A DNA stretch of 64,000 bases from Melitaea cinxia (GCF_905220565.1 NC_059413.1:11381001-11445000); one strand, 5' to 3'; positions 1 to 10,759 are shown, counted from the stretch's first letter. Notes: generated by a model from the sequence alone, not told the origin. Made by a program: numbers and translations.

Positions 1-839
1 GAGATTATGAGAGTGTGGTCAGGTTTTTGTTTAACACTCTCTGGTTTGGGTCGGGCTGCGACCTGGGCGTAGCTGGTCGTCGCCATAGGAGCCAATTTCG
101 TGACCCCTTCTTTGATGGTGTTTAGGGTCTCCTTGACCTCCTGGACCGCCATCTCTGTTTCCAGTGATGGTTTCTTCAGCGATGCGGTGGTCCTGCCAGA
201 GTCCCTCAGGGCTCGCAATCCCGAGGATATGATTTCGACCTTTTCGTTCAAATCCTCGAATAGGGGGGTCAGATCCATTTGCGGGTGTGTTTGTGTACTG
301 GATGGTTGAGTGTTTGTTCTTTTTATACATTCTTTGATCTCATCCAGATGTGTTTTCAATACTGTGGCCATGTTAATGTTTGCTTGTGGGCGGCTTTCGT
401 CATCAAAGACCAGCGGGATGTTTTCAATTTTGGCAGTGAGGAGGGTCTTAGTCTGTATTATTTCGTCTTTTAGTTTCTCTAGGCCGCTTGATAGCGAGCC
501 TATTGTGGTCCCCACTACCTTAAGTGACTCCTGGACATCGTTAGTCTGCGAAATCACTTCGCCGCTAGTCCTGAGCGGAGCGGAGCGTACGGCTCTAGTC
601 TCCCTCAACGTCTCCACGAGGTCCGTCTGCGTTTTTTGCATCCCCAAGAGGAGCGTCTTTTTGAGATCTGCGAGCTCTTTGGTATGAGCTTTTTCGAACC
701 GCACAAGTTCTTGGGCGTGACGGGTGCGCTCCTTCTCGAGGTTGCACTTATACCGGCTGCGCGAGTCCGAGAGTGACAGGATCGTCTCGTATAGGCCCTG
801 CAAACATTCATAGGCGGTGGTTTTCGCCTCACGTTTCAT
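1..839 (-). CDS. LINE ORF1 (gag-like, R1-type), partial, runs off left edge
   Basis: Read on the minus strand from the ATG at 839, this frame stays open for 279 codons to the window edge. The first half is rich in Lys, Glu, Leu and Arg with heptad-like spacing, so a coiled coil is likely. Near the edge it has the stretch ATTSYAQVAARPKP, which resembles the linker before the zinc knuckles in ORF1 proteins of R1-clade non-LTR retrotransposons. The ORF1 protein of such elements binds the element RNA. The frame seems to extend upstream to about 1,097, but small indels near 855-895 break it, so the copy is probably defective or the ATG at 839 is internal. The knuckles and ORF2 would lie left of the window. 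The family is an inference from composition and the YAQVA motif. Confidence 0.6.
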   Translation of the reverse strand, partial: MKREAKTTAYECLQGLYETILSLSDSRSRYKCNLEKERTRHAQELVRFEKAHTKELADLKKTLLLGMQKTQTDLVETLRETRAVRSAPLRTSGEVISQTNDVQESLKVVGTTIGSLSSGLEKLKDEIIQTKTLLTAKIENIPLVFDDESRPQANINMATVLKTHLDEIKECIKRTNTQPSSTQTHPQMDLTPLFEDLNEKVEIISSGLRALRDSGRTTASLKKPSLETEMAVQEVKETLNTIKEGVTKLAPMATTSYAQVAARPKPESVKQKPDHTLII

Positions 840-1110
840 ATTGCCGGCGCTTTCCAAAACTTCCTAGCCGCGTTATAAAAGTTTGTAAGCCATACTCGTG
901 ACGTGGTCCATTTCCACTCCTGTTCCTCTCTTTGGAGTAGTGTAGAGGAGGGAGGTCCTCCTGAAGATTTCGGAGGCTTCAGAGCCCACCGAGGACGTTT
1001 CAATATCCTCCAAGTCTGACAACGGGGGCTCTGAAGCTGTGTCAGTGTGGACGACATTGTATTCTGCGATGTTTTGTCGTTGGTCGCGTGACGTCAACGG
1101 CAGCGGTGCG
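840..1110 (-). pseudogene. Frameshifted N-terminal part of the LINE ORF1
   Basis: Upstream of the long frame, an acidic Ser/Thr-rich segment (SDLEDIETSSVGSEASE) is open in the same direction. Two small indels around 855-895 separate it from the downstream frame: the segment reads cleanly into it only if the frame changes twice within about 40 bases. This suggests one ORF1 that has decayed. Assembly error is also possible. Confidence 0.45.
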
Positions 1111-1277
1111 GCAGGTGTGTTCGTTCCCGTTACATTCGCAAGCTTTTAAGGCACTATTTTACGAAGCGAGACCGATGATTTTGAAGTCACCGATGACGTC
1201 TCGGTTGCCTTTTTGGTATGAGAAGACATTGTTTGTTAGCTACTTATGTACTAGTTTATATATAAATATATATATTG

Positions 1278-1540
1278 ACTAGCCCGTTGGCGCAGTTTGT
1301 AGTGACCCTGCTTTCTGCTCCGAGGGTTGTGGGTTCGATTCCCACCCCGAGTCTGGGTGTAATATAAATATTTATTTATATATTTATATATGTATTATTT
1401 ATAAGTATGTTTATCGAAAAAAAATATGTAGCTATATACCAGTCGGCTGTTACCTATAACACAAGCATTAAGTTGCTTACTTTAGGAACAGACGACCGTG
1501 TGTGTATTGTGTAGATATTTATTTATTATTTATCTTTATT
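1278..1540 (+). repeat. tRNA-derived SINE
   Basis: The head has an A-box-like start (GTTGGCGCAGTTTGTAG) and a B box (GTGGGTTCGATTCCCACC) about 50 bases apart, which is the internal Pol III promoter of a tRNA-derived SINE. It is followed by an unrelated AT-rich body. The head differs from the other SINE type in this window (GCGTTGGCGCAACGG), so at least two SINE families are present. Confidence 0.7.
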
Positions 1541-1984
1541 TATATATAGTCAACTACTACTTATATATTAAAAGACAATAATTAATTATAAAGGTAGATT
1601 TGGTCAGTCTAAAGGACTCACGTGGCGCAAGGATGTTGTGACGCTGATGTTGCAGTTAGGTTATATATACACCAGTTAAAACATAAGTATAGTACAGATA
1701 TTTAAGAAAAGGTTACATAATTATGGTAAGATTTCGACGAGAAATATACATTTTTTTTTCATTTTTTAATGTAAAAAACCAAATTATAATAAAGTAGTAA
1801 ATCAGTAAGTCGCTAGCCTAGGTACTTTAAAATAATATAGATAAGACTGAAAGTAGGAATCATTGATTTAAACCACAAATTATTTGTCAAAATATCTTAA
1901 ACTATGCTTTTAATAATCTAATTTAAAAAATAATAATTACTTTTAAAAATTAATTAGCTTTGAATAATTTACAACATTTTCACA

Positions 1985-2700
1985 GACAATATGTCGACAC
2001 ACTATTTCATAGTTTTTCTCATATTTCAGACATAATTCGGTAAATGTATCAGAAAAATGTGTAGTCAAATTCAATTAAACTTTTTTATTATTTAATGAGG
2101 AAGCGCTATTCTTACCATTTTCTACAACTTTTCACATTAAAAAAAAACATTTTATTTCTTTTATTGAATAATCGATTGTTAGTAAACATTCAAAAAATGT
2201 TTTTACATGTTTGTTCTTAAGAATTTGTTATTTTATTTATAGTAAAGCTTACTTCGGGGAAGATCTTCTGCTTATTTACGTTGTAAAACTTGGTACATTT
2301 TACATAACTCCGACTGCGTATTGCGCCATAAATGCACACATTATTTACAATCTTAAAATATACAATCCTACAACTATGTGTTGTCTTTTATATTAATTAT
2401 AATGATTTACATTTTTTTATATTCTTTAATATTAACATATATTTTATTCTAGCATAATTTACATGTATATGTTGCGAAATATCGATTGGTAGACAAAATC
2501 TAAAAAAGATCAATACACTAGTCGACAATAACCTTGTAAGAATTTTCTTTTCTCCCATGATATATTTTTGATAATATTATCGTTACGCTGATACTCATTA
2601 TAGAAATCACTCGCAACATTCCATCTACCCACTAACTATTATATGTCTCTAAGGTAATCTTCAGCTGTCATAAAAACCTGATAAGAAGGGAAAGAATTCT
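1985..2700. other. Downstream flank of SFSWAP (distal copy), no gene seen
   Basis: AT-rich sequence that aligns with 19,265-20,075. It would be 3' UTR or downstream DNA of the SFSWAP tail. A 61-codon frame conserved in both copies (around 2,211-2,396) lacks an ATG start and is explained by the shared ancestry of the copies. Confidence 0.5.
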
Positions 2701-2701
2701 C

Positions 2702-2918
2702 TTATTCTTTATCACTTGAAAGCGAGTCTTCTCCGCTATCACTCGACCACTCTCCTTCACTGTACTCTCTTTCTTTATTTTTCTTTTCTTCCTCAGAAGA
2801 TTCCTGCCTCGATGGATGGATGGATGTTGCTGATTCGTTTTCTTGCATCTCCCATCGTCTCTTTTTATTACTCTTGGATGTATGTTCCTTATCCTTATCT
2901 CGTTTCTTCTTTTTAAAA
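2702..2918 (-). pseudogene. SFSWAP exon 14, distal duplicate (shortened, still open)
   Basis: It matches the proximal last exon (20,080-20,383), with the same acceptor context (TTTACAG) and the same ending EWSSDSGEDSLSSDKE then TAA. About 29 codons in the middle of the proximal exon are missing and a short ATCCATCCATCC stretch sits at the junction. The loss keeps the frame, so the exon still reads through to its stop. It could act as an alternative 3'-terminal exon or be a decaying copy; the splice-site damage in exon 13' and the amino-acid changes favour decay. Confidence 0.75.
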
Positions 2919-3061
2919 CTGTAAATGAAAATTTTATATAAAAAATATTTTTTTTTTATTGACAGTTGCTATGTTTTATTTTCGGTTGGTGGAATTACCA
3001 ATTATAAATAAAATCTAGACTTCGATTATTCTGTTTATGTAATTATAAAAAAACTGGCTTT

Positions 3062-3562
3062 ATATTAGGAAAAACCGAATTTCGGGATCGTGGAGGAAGG
3101 GGTGGTGGGGAACGCTACCCCTGGTACCACTGTCACACTTCGAAACCCTATGGTTATGGAGATATCCATGGTTAAAGTTTTGAGGTTAGAAGAAGAATTT
3201 CGCAGCTTTCGCACGTTATTTTCAAATTTCACAAGTGTTTTTTTCACATTTCACACGTTATTTTCACGTTTCATAAGTTATTTTCAAACAGGAGTACGTA
3301 AAAACGATCTCGACTCCAAGATCAACAAACGGCGCATGGATTGCACTGCCCGCAGCGCCGAAGCTAAGGTGAAGTCAGACGCGGAGCTCACAGGTATTAT
3401 AATAGCTTAAAATTCTTCCTCTAATCTCAAAACTTTAACCATGGATATCTCCATAGCCATGGGGTTTCGAAGTGTCGCAGTGTTACCTTGTATAGCTTCC
3501 CCCACGCCCTCCACCCTCTACCCCCAAAAACCCCATAATTCGGTTTTACCTAGTCTAAAGCT
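3062..3562. mobile_element. Foldback (inverted-repeat) element, arms of about 140-155 bp
   Basis: The left arm (about 3,065-3,204) and right arm (about 3,407-3,562) are inverted copies. Both contain the marks CCTTAG-type end, CTTCGAAACCC, GGAGATATCCATGG and TTAAAGTTTTGAG. The 200-bp middle is not shared. Long inverted arms around a short unrelated centre, with no transposase, fit a foldback or MITE-like non-autonomous element. A single diverged arm lies at 8,640-8,830. Confidence 0.65.
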
Positions 3563-3569
3563 TAGCCGA

Positions 3570-3760
3570 AAACTGACTTCGATTACATCGACAAATAAAT
3601 AATACAATGTAAGTAAACAAAAAAATAATCAAGTTAATACGCATTATCAAAGATTACTCAAAAAGCAGTGATCAGATCTCGATAAATAGGACTACAATAC
3701 AAGCATTAGCTTTCGATTAAAACAAGAATAATCAAAATCGTTATACCCAGTTAAACAGAC
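3570..3760 (+). repeat. AACCGACTTC-type interspersed repeat, truncated
   Basis: It shares CGAAAACTGACTTC, ATTACATCGACA, GCGTTATC-like, ATCAGATCTCGATAAA and the ACCCAGTTAA end with other copies in the window (for example 14,226, 20,511, 40,677). No coding capacity is visible. Confidence 0.6.
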
Positions 3761-4095
3761 GCCGCGTTGGCGCAACGGTCACAGCCATGGATTATACCTG
3801 ATGCGCTTGCGGTTACGGGTTCGATCCCCGCACGTGACAAACATTTGTATTGGCCATACAGGTGTTTGCCGTGGTTTGAGTGTTTGTGCAGTCCTTGTGG
3901 GTATCCCCACCGTGCCTCGGAGAGCACGTTAAGCCGTTGGTCCCTGTTGTTATCATGTACACCTGATAGCGATCGTTACTCATAGTAGGGAATATATCCG
4001 CCGCATTGGAGCAGCGTGGTGGATTAAGCTCTGATCCTTCTTCTACATGGGGAAAGAGGCCTATGCCCAGTTGGGATATTACAGGCTGAAGCGTA
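3761..4095 (+). repeat. tRNA-derived SINE, near full length
   Basis: It begins with a tRNA-like head (GCGTTGGCGCAACGGTCACA) and a B box (ACGGGTTCGATCCCCGCACG). A conserved body follows: TTGTGCAGTCCTTGTGGG, GTGCCTCGGAGAGCACGTTA, ACCTGATAGCGATCGTTACT, and the tail AAAGAGGCCTATGCCCAG. Many partial copies on both strands elsewhere in the window share these blocks. Confidence 0.8.
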
Positions 4096-4099
4096 ATAC

Positions 4100-4197
4100 C
4101 CAGTTAAAAGTTATAGGGTATAATATAACGTAGTTCAACGAAAAATAGCAAAGCTATGCAAAGACCACGCGGTGGACGAAGTCGCGAGCACAGCTAG
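4100..4197 (+). mobile_element. Helitron-like 3' end fragment
   Basis: It ends in AAGTCGCGAGCACAGCTAG followed by T, like the CTAG-ending elements at 45,329-45,599 and 46,425-46,734. Only the 3' portion is recognisable. Confidence 0.45.
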
Positions 4198-5813
4198 TCT
4201 AATATAAAATAACAATATTGATACAAGACACGACTTTTTTTTTTTATTTCCCTACATTCTATCAACACTTTTATCACTTTAGTCACAAATATATCTCAAG
4301 TGTATTTTTTCATCGTCTCACAGAGATACACGAGTCATTGTAAGTTGTCAAAATAAAATGTTATGGTAAACATGAAAACAATACGTGTTTATTTTATGAG
4401 GTTGGGTACTGTAAAAAATTCAAGATAAAAAATAAAATAAAATAATAATAAATCAACTGTTTCGGACTTTATCGCGGTTTAATAAGTTATTAAATGCCGA
4501 ACGTTTCGGATACTTTACAGCGACCACGTTCACGGAAGTACTGAGGTGTCAGACGTTCTAAAGTTACAAAGATATTCGAATCTTCCCTCTCATCAATATT
4601 TTAATTAGTCCTCTCTACGTGACGTAGAATAAATGCGGAGTTTCTTGGTCATGCTTCTTTGCAGAATCTACATTCCGAATTGGTGTTAGCTTTACTTTTA
4701 CAAAAATAATAATCATTTTTAAAGTTTTAATTTTTGAAATGACGATTCGAAAGTGAAAGTGCTCATGGGACCTATTTGAATAAAGTTGTTTTTGATTTTG
4801 ATACGCAGAAAGTGCTAACTGAGTCTTTGCTAGAGTTTTGAACAGCCTGACTGCTAAAGTACTTCAACTATTTATATAGTTACTTATAGTACATAACAGC
4901 CAAATAATACTGCTCCCGAGTAATACTGTGTCCTTGCGATGAGTTAGGTAGCCCAAACCTGTGGGGTTTGTAACACTAATCTATAAGCGACGGTAACCGC
5001 TAACCATCAGACGGAGCTTCCGTTCCTTTACTACCCTGGTGGTACAAAAATTATGATTTGAATCAATAAATTTCCATAGTGCAAAAATAGTTGGGATAAA
5101 TTCGACAAAATCACGTTATATAGAGATAACACAAATGAGAGGAAAAGGTGCGGTTGAGATCACAACATCAACGTCTCCATTGTCATATGAATATCAATAG
5201 AACTTTGAGGACCGTAGCAATAATATTTATTTAATGATAAACCTATTATATACTTTATTGCACTCAAAAATACAGATAAAACATAAAATAATAGTAAGGT
5301 TTATGGCAAAGGTGGACTTATCTTTGAAAGAGATTTCTTCCAGTCAATCCATGTCATGTGTGTGTAAGTGTTTCATATAGCGAGGCAAACAGTGCAAGAA
5401 GTATTCATTAAGAAGAAAAATAAAAAAACACTAAAGAAAAATAAATAAATAAAAGACAATAAAATTTATATATATACAAATATGTAACATACTACATATT
5501 AACAAATACATATAAAAATACATACAAAAATACATACAAAAATACAAATATACATATACATATACATAAACATATACATACTCACTTTAATATATAAGTA
5601 AATAGATACATATTCTATAATATACAGATGATTACACATTAGCTAGTGAAAGAAAGTGTTTCTTTAATTTATATTCAAAGGAAACAAGGGAAGGACTACT
5701 TTGAATGACTCTTGGGAGTTTCGTTTCATAGTATGGAGGTGCGTACCGAATAAGAATTTAACTTAAATTTTGTAAGACAGTATACAAACCTAAAACTGAA
5801 TGTATAAACATGC
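4198..5813. other. Distal intron 13' DNA with repeat fragments
   Basis: There is no gene here. At 4,850-5,045 is an interspersed repeat with AACAGCCTGACTGCT and TATAAGCGACGGTAACCGC; related copies lie near 9,520-9,700 and, inverted, at 38,130-38,400. At about 5,460-5,590 is an (ATACAAAA/ATACAT)-type microsatellite. The rest is AT-rich and unassigned. Confidence 0.45.
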
Positions 5814-5846
5814 TCTTCATAGTCCGAGTCCTCCTCGTCAGACGAC
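5814..5846 (-). pseudogene. SFSWAP exon 13, distal duplicate with damaged donor
   Basis: 33 bp, encoding SSDEEDSDYE like the proximal exon at 20,801-20,833, with an intact CTGCAG acceptor. The donor, GTATGT in the proximal copy, here reads GCATGT, and the preceding G is A. A GC donor can work at low efficiency, but this change argues that the distal tail is poorly used or dead. Confidence 0.7.
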
Positions 5847-6204
5847 CTGCAGAAAAAGAAAACATTATTAGATTTACGTTACTTAAGCTTGAAAAATTAA
5901 TTTTAATCATAATAAATTTACAGTTAATTTTTTTAATGCTTTTTTCCATGTGAAGATGGTCTACAGTTTTAATTATATGGAACTTAGCGTCGTTGAATTA
6001 TTGAAAATATTATATATATAAGTCCCGTATAAGTAAGTGTTGATATTAAAAACGAAATAATCTTACTGATGTAAATGTAGGTAAACTTCCTTTAGTTTAG
6101 TAATCCTATCTTTAAAAATGTTTGTTGGTTTTTTCACCGTAATCACGTTAGCGAAGTTATCATAAATACTTGACAGCAGTTTTTATCAAAAGCATGGAAT
6201 TTAT

Positions 6205-6385
6205 TGAAGTAATACTTTTTTACGCCCGCTTGACTTGGGGAGTAAGCTGGTGAATTCGTGACGAAAACGTTACGAAATGTCTGATCGGGTAAGGCGAACG
6301 GAAGTCGAGACTGTGATAAGTTAGATGGAGCTAAAAAAGCTTTACTTCTGTCGCGTGGTTTAAAAGCACACTCGTTTTTTCAAGT
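6205..6385. mobile_element. Short MITE-like repeat (TTTTACG...CTTTACTTC family)
   Basis: It shares GCTTGACTTGGGGAGTA, GTGATCGG-like, GGCGAACGGA and TTTACTTCTGTCGCGTGGT with copies at about 33,603-33,910, 48,832-49,060 and 52,925-53,150. The outer ends are roughly inverted (TACTTTTTTA and AAAGCTTTACTTC). There is no coding sequence. Confidence 0.5.
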
Positions 6386-6700
6386 TTAAGACTCATTGGC
6401 TTGTTCTGAAGTTTAAGACATGATGCCCGTAACCTATCAAAACCACACCCGACTAAAATAGATAAAATACTAATTAGAAGAGAATTTATAAATTAATTAT
6501 TTAAGAGTGAACTCTGTAAATGTTATTGTTTATCTTGACAATAAGAGCCATTTTGTCGATTCATATGATTGCAAAATGCATATTTATCCAACTTTGAGTT
6601 GAATGAATAACACGCAACTTTATCCTGTTAAGAAGATTTCTACTCAAAATATAAAAATAATAATAACAAAGCTACAATGCTGATTTATAATAAAACTTAC

Positions 6701-6752
6701 CTATATTTTTTACGTTTGTTTTTCTTATGCTTGTCTGTTTCGTCATCGCTGT
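6701..6752 (-). pseudogene. SFSWAP exon 12, distal duplicate
   Basis: 52 bp with an acceptor (TTTATAG) and a donor (GTAAGT) identical in place to the proximal exon at 27,951-28,002. It encodes DSDDETDKHKKNKRKKY, where the proximal copy encodes DYDDETDKYKKNKRKKN. Splice sites and frame are intact. Confidence 0.8.
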
Positions 6753-6837
6753 CTATAAAGGAAACAAAATACATTGAACAATTTTGGTAATACGAGATTA
6801 TGAATCACATCCTTTTAACTAACAAATGTCAGTAAAA

Positions 6838-7005
6838 AGTATGGGTCGTGGGTTCGATCCTCATACATGATAATCATTTGTATAGGCCATACAGATATTT
6901 GTCGTGGTCTGGGCGTTTGTGCTTGTGTATTGTGTGTGTTTCCGGACCCCCGACACAGGAGATAATCCTACTGGGGCCCGTTGAGTGTGAACCGTTTATT
7001 TATTT
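6838..7005 (+). repeat. SINE fragment
   Basis: It has the B-box-like GTGGGTTCGATCCTCATAC, then TTGTATAGGCCATACAGA and GTGGTCTGGGCGTTTGTGC, as in the other SINEs of the window. It is absent from the matching proximal intron (28,010-28,340), so it inserted after the duplication or was lost from the other copy. Confidence 0.6.
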
Positions 7006-7163
7006 ATTTGCCTAATTTGCAAGGATTTGAAAAGCAACTGATAAAGTTAGTGAAAACTTACACTGCTGTACGATTGAAGGTGATTTTTCTGTTATCCCTG
7101 CGGTTACAGTAGAGTGTAACAACCAGTAGTTTGATAAAAAAATAAATAAAGATGAAAGTATAC

Positions 7164-7254
7164 CTCTTGTATCTCTCCGCTGCCGTTTGTCTCGTCTTCT
7201 TCTGTTTTCTTCTTCCTCGGACTTCTCCTTACACAACGATTCTAACGTGTCCAC
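7164..7254 (-). pseudogene. SFSWAP exon 11, distal duplicate
   Basis: 91 bp, flanked by CTCAG and GTATAC, encoding VDTLESLCKEKSEEEENRRR and onward. It differs from the proximal exon (28,342-28,432) at 6 positions by my reading, of which 4 change the amino acid. That ratio suggests relaxed constraint. The frame and splice phases are kept. Confidence 0.8.
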
Positions 7255-7344
7255 CTGAGAAGAAAATGAAAAATGAAAACCGGGCTTTAAAAGAAGTTAG
7301 TGTTATAATTCCACACCAACGGTTTTATGGTACACAAGGCTCTT

Positions 7345-8520
7345 GTTAGCTACTTAAAAACAACAATGATGAGGAATTATCTGGTTCGCAACCAGCCGAA
7401 TTACTTGCCACAACGTTCTATCCATTGGACGATATCAGCAGTGAAGAGCCAAAACACAAAAAAAATTAGAGAGCGTGTAAACGCTTACGTAAAAAAGATC
7501 GAACGGGACGCGATCAATGATGAACCGTTACTGTTTACCAATGAGGAAATTTCGCAGGTCCTGAAGAATATGAACCCATATAACGATTTCACCTCAGACG
7601 TATGCACCGAAGTCCATAACACAAACCCGTTGACCCTACGTGCTTTATACAACAGCTGCATGAGATTAGGTTACTTCCCAAGAGTGTGGAAGTGAGCAAC
7701 AGTTATCACACGTAACAGTTAGTCTTACGGAAGCCAGGCAAGGAAGACTATTGTAGACCTAATGCATACCGTCCCATCGGGCTTCTTCCCGTTCTCGGGA
7801 AGTTTCTCGGAAAAACGCTTTGCTCGAGGCTGCTTTGCAATCTGGTGTCACTCCCTGGTGTCACTCGACAATGCGTGTTGGCCTAAACACTCGTCTGCAT
7901 GATTGGAATGGACTGTGTTCAGGCCACCATTAAGATCTTGTCTAGCTATCTCAGCGATAGACGTGTTACTTTGTCGAATGCGGGTCACAGCGTGACCCGA
8001 GATACAAACAAGGGATTCATACAGGATTCCACGGGAGGGCCTCTTATGTGGAACCTACTTATGAACCCATTTTTCCATAGGGCGTAAAAATTTCAAGCAC
8101 ACGTTCAGGTATTTGCGGATGATATTTTGGTAATCGCTAGTGCAAAGGATACAGACGATCTTAACAATAAAGTGAACACTACGCTCGCTAGGATATCTGA
8201 ATGGGGCTCGGAAAAGAAATGACGCTTTGCCAGCCACAAGACTCAGGTACTTATTATAACGAAGAAATATAAGCTCGTTGCCCTATTGGCTGTCATTTGT
8301 CTGTATTTGATCATTTAAGAGTTCTGGGCGTTACTTTGGACTCATCCTTAAGCTTCAGAATTAACACCGTGACAATGTATACGCCAAGATAATAAAACGA
8401 TAATTCTGATTTAAATTCATTATGAGAAACGATGGTGCGAGGGGCGAGTTCCTTAACTACGCTAGAAAGATCACCAAAGTAACTAATATGAAAAATAATT
8501 CGAAAGTCCTCACTACATAA
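7345..8520 (+). pseudogene. Decayed R1-type LINE reverse transcriptase
   Basis: In broken frames it reads ALYNSCMRLGYFPRVWK, then KGFIQDSTGGPLMWNLLMNP and VFADDILVIASAKDTDD, the last with the reverse-transcriptase catalytic F-A-D-D box. Order and wording fit R1-clade elements (IQGS-GGP-WNLL). Several stops and frame changes separate the pieces. It interrupts sequence that is continuous in the proximal copy around 28,520, so it is an insertion private to the distal copy. Confidence 0.65.
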
Positions 8521-8639
8521 ATAAAAGTGCGGTTGCTCGCCCTTAGCATCTTATTTACATCCTTCTTCGTAACTTATATAAAAATAATTACAGTACTATA
8601 TTATATATATAAATAAAAAAATAAAAATAAATAAATAGG

Positions 8640-8835
8640 TAAGTCTTTTAGATTAAGAACCATGGAATTATGGGATTTTGGGGGAAGGGGAAGAAGGGGG
8701 GAGCGCTATCCCCGGTACCACTACCACCCTTCGAAACCCCATGGTTTTGGAGATATTATGGAGATATCCATGGGTAAAGTTTTGAGATTAGAAGAAGAAT
8801 TGCGCAGCTTTCACACGGTATTTTAACAAACGATA
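8640..8835. repeat. Single arm related to the foldback element at 3.1-3.6 kb
   Basis: It contains ACCCTTCGAAACCCCATGG, GGAGATATCCATGGGTAAAG and TTTTGAGATTAGAAGAAG in the order seen in the left arm at 3,065-3,204. No opposite arm was found nearby. Confidence 0.55.
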
Positions 8836-9369
8836 CACCTGATGTTTAACGACTGAGAGATAGACGCTTTAAAGAAAAAATGGAGCGCCACTTAGCGTTT
8901 AAGCAATGTAAGCGTAAATGCATTGTTTTTGTCTAAATAACTATAAAAGGCAAAGATCTAAGACCATACAGCCTTACTTCATGTTATGTTTTTTACTTAA
9001 ATATATTTTATTTTTATTTATTTATTATCATATATGTACTCGTACGATATACGAAATATTCAATATTTCAGTTCATTATCAATAATTGTTGAATATATGA
9101 TAGTAAATAAGTAAAAATAAAAATATATGAAAGTGAAATAAAAGGCGATATACAGAATAAATAAAAAGAAGATTAAATAATGATAATGATTTAAAAATTG
9201 TTGCAATATAAATAGCGGCAGTGCGAATATATATAAAGTAAAAAAGGTTCTTGCTGGTAGAAATAGGTCAGCAGTGCTTATGAACTTACGACATACGCTG
9301 TTCCAAATACTATACAGCTCCAAATAGTTCTAACTAGAATAACTAAATATATAATTTAACTATCGATTA

Positions 9370-9700
9370 AATTTTCTGGAAATCAAATCACGAATGCGGA
9401 AGAAGTGATCGATAATGTGGTGGAGACGGTGTGTAAATTGGGTTGCAGGCACTTTTCGCCGACGAAATCAGTGAAGCAGTCCAATTTTTCTCTCGACACC
9501 TTGGATCTGATCAGACAGGGACAGGGCACAGCAGGAAGTATTCTGCTCAAAATCTGGAGCAGTCCGACTGGGGATATAAACCAAAACCAGATCTCCTGGA
9601 GGGTTCAGCAACGCGCTTGCAATGCTTTTGGTGTTACAGACGTCTATAAGCTACGGTAATCGCTTACTATCCGGTGAGACGTACGCTTATTTGACGACCT
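9370..9700 (+). pseudogene. RTE-type LINE linker fragment followed by interspersed repeat
   Basis: The first part reads DNVVETVCKLGCRHFSPTK and LSLDTLDLIRQ-like wording (NFSLDTLDLIRQ). This resembles the segment between endonuclease and reverse transcriptase in RTE/CR1-like LINEs. From about 9,520 it passes into a repeat with GCTCAAAATCTGGAGCAGTC that also occurs, inverted, at 38,130-38,400. The RTE assignment is tentative. Confidence 0.4.
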
Positions 9701-9719
9701 AGTTGAATAAAAAAGAGGC

Positions 9720-10200
9720 GCAAAATGGTAACTACTCAAGCAGCTTTACCAGAACAAAATATTGTTTCAAAGAAGGCACAGAAACTTATATACAGTTACC
9801 TCCGCTGCTCAAACACAATTAATATCACAGCTCTTATAGAGCAGAGTAGTGGATCGAAAGTTATCTGAAGACCACTTGGCAGAATCTTTCTTGCGCAACT
9901 ACACAACATACAATCTTTCGTTCCCGTTGTCACCTTTAAATTTGATGGTGGCACTCGCTATGGTATTCTCTCTCAAGGATGAGATGAGAAATGAGATTCT
10001 CCTCGGATGAACAAAAGTAACAGATGTGAACCATAGATTCAGCAATTTGAAGTAATCGTGGGTTGGTCAAGTGTATCGCAGAACCGATGGCCGCTGGAGT
10101 AGACGTGTTCAAGGTCCGCCTATTGGCAAACGCCAAGTGTATCGTCTTCGGTCACCGGCGAAAACTGGATGTGTATTCTGGACAATCAGGATATTTGAAG
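9720..10200 (+). pseudogene. LINE 3'-end remnant (RTE-like)
   Basis: The GC-richer piece at about 10,040-10,170 (AGAACCGATGGCCGCTGGAG, CGCCTATTGGCAAACGC) resembles the end of lepidopteran RTE ORF2 genes. The rest is AT-rich and unassigned. No intact frame. Confidence 0.35.
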
Positions 10201-10371
10201 CGTATTCGATGATAGCTAAACTAAACGAAACAGCTTAGTTAAGTAAAGAACTGGTCTCATTTTTCGTTTCAGAATTTTAGATATGTGTAATTTTTTACTG
10301 AATTATGAGAAAATTCAAATCTAACCACAATATTCTCGTATATAAAATAGTTTTACTAGTATTCTGTCTGG

Positions 10372-10700
10372 TACAACCGCCCTGGTGTAGTGGTGAGAGT
10401 AGTCGCTTAAAACACCGACGGTTTGCAGTTTCAAATCCAGCTCAGGATGGATATTTGTATTTGTACAAATATATATTCCTTTCCGGTTAAGATGTCTGTC
10501 CTTGAGGGTCACCCCACCGTGCCTCGGAGAGCACGTTAAGCCATCGGTTCCGGTGGATATCGTAAACACCTGATAGCGATCGTTAATCGTAGTAGGGAAT
10601 ACATCCGTGAACCCACAGTGGAGCAGTGTGGTGGATTAAGCTCCAATGCTTCTCCTCCGTGGAGAAAGAGGCCTATGCCCAGCATTGGAATGCTACAGGT
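10372..10700 (+). repeat. SINE with variant head
   Basis: The head (CCCTGGTGTAGTGGTGAGAG, then GCAGTTTCAAATCCAGCTC) differs from the GCGTTGGCGCAACGG heads. The body (GTGCCTCGGAGAGCACGTTA, CCTGATAGCGATCGTTAATC, AAAGAGGCCTATGCCCAGC) is the common one. This suggests exchange of the tRNA-derived 5' module between SINE lineages sharing one body. Confidence 0.65.
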
Positions 10701-10759
10701 TTAATGTACGAATGCATCTTTCGCTCCGGTATACATAAACACGTCCTTATGCTTGCATC

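Noticed and set aside
2211..2396. 61-codon plus-strand frame conserved with 19,505-19,690
   Set aside because: It starts without ATG, lies in the SFSWAP downstream flank, and its conservation is explained by the segmental duplication.
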